Of a stretch of DNA of 6,564 bases, positions 5,887-6,564 are shown piece after piece. The first letter of the stretch is position 1. Each line of letters begins with the position of its first letter. The notes below the pieces were generated by a model. It saw only the letters and a program-made list of their open reading frames with translations. It ran no database searches and was not told where the DNA came from. The DNA lies in NCBI GenBank assembly GCA_044867525.1, contig JBIOVB010000083.1:1-6564 (forward strand). The letters are read 5' to 3'. The position numbers and the translations under genes were made by a program. The stretch is from JALYNX01 sp044867525 (GTDB lineage: Bacteria > Actinomycetota > Acidimicrobiia > Spongiisociales > ZC4RG35).

Positions 5887-6350
5887 GTGGCTCCTGCTTC
5901 GACGACCTCGGCAAGGTCGGGCTCCGGGAACAGCCGATGGATGGCACCCTCGACCTCATCCTGTACCGGCCCGATGGCGATTCCGAAGACTCCCTGGCCC
6001 CTGCGGAACACGTCCACCAACTCCTCTTCGGAGTGAGCGGCGTAAATCGTTTGCCCGTCGCTGAGGAGGGTGACGTCGGCCAGAGGTCGATCCGATTCCA
6101 GCTGCTCACCAAGGATCTCGACGGCAGAGCGGATCTTCTTCAGGCTCATGCCGGCGTCGAGGAGGCGCTTGATCACCTTGAGCTGGACCACGTCCGAGAA
6201 CGAGTAGCGACGCTGTGACCCCGAGCCCGTTGCCTGCTGCAACGACGGCTTGATCAGATTGGTGCGTGCCCAATAGTCCAACTGCCGGTAGGTGATTCCG
6301 ACCAGTTTGCACACTTGTGGGGCGCGGTAGCCATCCCGATCCTGTGTCAT
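5883..6350 (-). CDS. MerR-family transcriptional regulator (Rv1828-like)
   Basis: The 155-residue protein has an N-terminal winged-helix MerR domain at about 6-75: YRAPQVCKLVGITYRQLDYW carries the helix-turn-helix, and the wing GSGSQRRYSF is followed by DVVQLKVIKRLLDAGMSLKK. The C-terminal part contains LLSDGQTIYAAHSEEELVDV and GQGVFGIAIG, a small effector-like domain matching my memory of M. tuberculosis Rv1828. There is no Cys cluster typical of metal sensors, so the signal is not an obvious metal. In mycobacteria, Rv1828 lies close to gcvH (Rv1826), garA (Rv1827) and gcvB (Rv1832), and here the gene heads an operon with gcvT, which suggests control of glycine cleavage. The ATG at 6350 has GGAGG 4 nt upstream. 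A perfect dyad at 6362-6377 lies between the promoter and this gene and is the obvious candidate operator for autoregulation. Confidence 0.92.
   Translation of the reverse strand: MTQDRDGYRAPQVCKLVGITYRQLDYWARTNLIKPSLQQATGSGSQRRYSFSDVVQLKVIKRLLDAGMSLKKIRSAVEILGEQLESDRPLADVTLLSDGQTIYAAHSEEELVDVFRRGQGVFGIAIGPVQDEVEGAIHRLFPEPDLAEVVEAGAT
5891..5895 (-). promoter_or_regulatory. Ribosome binding site supporting a TTG start
   Basis: AGGAG on the minus strand lies inside the last codons of merR and is separated by 4 nt from the TTG at 5886. The spacing is short, but this is the only plausible initiation signal for the PD-(D/E)XK-like gene and makes the TTGA overlap credible. Confidence 0.5.
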
Positions 6351-6354
6351 CGAT

Positions 6355-6359
6355 CCTCC
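6355..6359 (-). promoter_or_regulatory. Ribosome binding site for merR
   Basis: GGAGG on the minus strand is followed by ATCG and the ATG at 6350. The 4-nt spacing is tight, but the match is full, and no other start in this frame is better supported. Confidence 0.7.
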
Positions 6360-6361
6360 AG

Positions 6362-6377
6362 GTTACATGCGTGTAAC
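6362..6377. promoter_or_regulatory. Perfect dyad GTTACA-N4-TGTAAC, candidate MerR operator
   Basis: GTTACA (6362-6367) and TGTAAC (6372-6377) are exact reverse complements separated by TGCG. The dyad lies about 8-23 nt downstream of the predicted transcription start of the merR operon and 12 nt before the merR start codon. Bound protein there would block early elongation or open-complex escape, which is a repressor position. Classical MerR operators lie instead between -35 and -10, so the position is atypical for activation. That the adjacent MerR binds it is inference. Confidence 0.55.
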
Positions 6378-6391
6378 TCTGCGTCATCTGC

Positions 6392-6421
6392 AAGCTACCC
6401 CTGGCGCGACTCCGATGTCAA
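6392..6421 (-). promoter_or_regulatory. Promoter of the merR-gcvT operon
   Basis: On the minus strand a perfect -35 TTGACA (6421-6416) is followed by an 18-nt spacer and TAGCTT (6397-6392), a good TANNNT -10. The predicted start of transcription is near 6385, giving a leader of about 35 nt that contains the GTTACA/TGTAAC dyad and the Shine-Dalgarno. This is the strongest sigma-70-type promoter visible in the window and should drive all five minus-strand genes from merR to the hydrolase. Confidence 0.65.
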
Positions 6422-6428
6422 CGAAATC

Positions 6429-6437
6429 TGTGGATAA
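6429..6437 (-). promoter_or_regulatory. Perfect DnaA-box 9-mer (TTATCCACA)
   Basis: TGTGGATAA on the plus strand is the exact complement of the consensus DnaA box TTATCCACA. It lies 7 nt upstream of the -35 of the merR operon promoter. Only one copy is visible, with no AT-rich unwinding region or cluster of boxes, so this is not an origin. It may be a DnaA-responsive regulatory site, or a chance match. Confidence 0.4.
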
Positions 6438-6564
6438 CTAGTGGTCTGTCGCTGAGATAGGGGGCGCGTAACTCCGGATCATCGGCGTCATCTGGCAAGG
6501 AGAAGCGCGCAGTCGCAGCCGGCAGCTGCGGCGAGCACTTCGACGCAGCAAGGGGCGTCGAGGG
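6438..6564. other. Right-edge segment with no confidently assigned gene
   Basis: Apart from the second repeat copy, no gene can be assigned here. On the minus strand the frame entering from the right edge and ending at the TGA at 6490-6488 reads as 24 residues including GCDCALLLAR, which could be the C-terminus of an upstream gene. Two other minus-strand frames are also open to the edge, one stopping at about 6440 and one at 6418, so base composition alone does not decide. No ATG or GTG start supports a plus-strand gene. Confidence 0.25.

Larger units (their letters stand above)
6371..6500. repeat. Imperfect direct repeat, two copies (6371-6394 and 6466-6499)
   Basis: Each copy contains G[TC]GTAACTC followed by GCGTCATCTG(G)CAAG on the plus strand. 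In the first copy (6371-6394) the two blocks are 1 nt apart. In the second (6466-6499) they are separated by an extra 9-10 nt, and one G is inserted before CAAG. The first copy contains the -10 element of the merR promoter and one arm of the dyad; the second contains a single dyad half-site. It looks like a duplicated regulatory segment or a pair of protein binding sites. Confidence 0.5.

Noticed and set aside
6429..6437. Replication origin suggested by the DnaA box
   Set aside because: Only one box is present, with no clustered boxes, AT-rich element or neighbouring dnaA/dnaN genes.
1..6564. Mobile element, CRISPR array, tRNA or rRNA
   Set aside because: No transposase or integrase motif, no regularly spaced repeats, and no cloverleaf or ribosomal RNA sequence was recognised on either strand.

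Overview
This is a GC-rich, densely packed chromosomal segment, most probably from an actinobacterium. Three things point that way: the adenosine deaminase has the HDHLDGG and STDNR signatures I associate with actinobacterial enzymes, the MerR regulator resembles mycobacterial Rv1828, and two start codons sit exactly 7 nt downstream of TANNNT -10 elements, as in actinobacterial leaderless genes. I cannot fix the class; an uncultured Acidimicrobiia-like lineage is a guess.

Layout. From 1 to 842 on the minus strand is the N-terminal part of a PDZ-domain lipoprotein whose gene runs off the left edge. It is divergent from a plus-strand pair, add (adenosine deaminase, 896-1963) and tdh (L-threonine 3-dehydrogenase, 1960-2994), which share an ATGA overlap. 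A bulged hairpin at 3005-3035 separates tdh from a convergent minus-strand cluster that fills the rest of the window.

Read in the direction of transcription, the minus-strand cluster is: a MerR-family regulator (6350-5883), a small PD-(D/E)XK-like protein of unknown function (5886-5449), gcvT (5452-4379), a pyridoxamine-phosphate-oxidase-fold protein (4368-3865) and a monoacylglycerol-lipase-like alpha/beta hydrolase (3844-3035). Junctions are 4-nt overlaps or gaps of 10 and 20 nt, so this looks like one operon. Upstream of merR is a promoter (TTGACA, 18 nt, TAGCTT) with a perfect GTTACA/TGTAAC dyad just downstream, a perfect DnaA-box 9-mer just upstream, and a second imperfect copy of the promoter-proximal sequence about 100 bp further away.

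How the genes may work together. Tdh oxidises threonine to 2-amino-3-ketobutyrate, a glycine precursor, and GcvT is the folate-dependent subunit of the glycine cleavage system, so two enzymes of threonine/glycine/one-carbon metabolism lie on opposite strands. The usual Tdh partner Kbl and the other cleavage subunits (GcvP, GcvH, Lpd) are not in the window. The MerR protein is the natural candidate regulator of gcvT. I see no mobile element, CRISPR array, tRNA or rRNA. Most of the window is ordinary housekeeping metabolism. The least explained parts are the PD-(D/E)XK-like protein with an E-x-T in place of E-x-K, and the regulatory region at 6362-6500.
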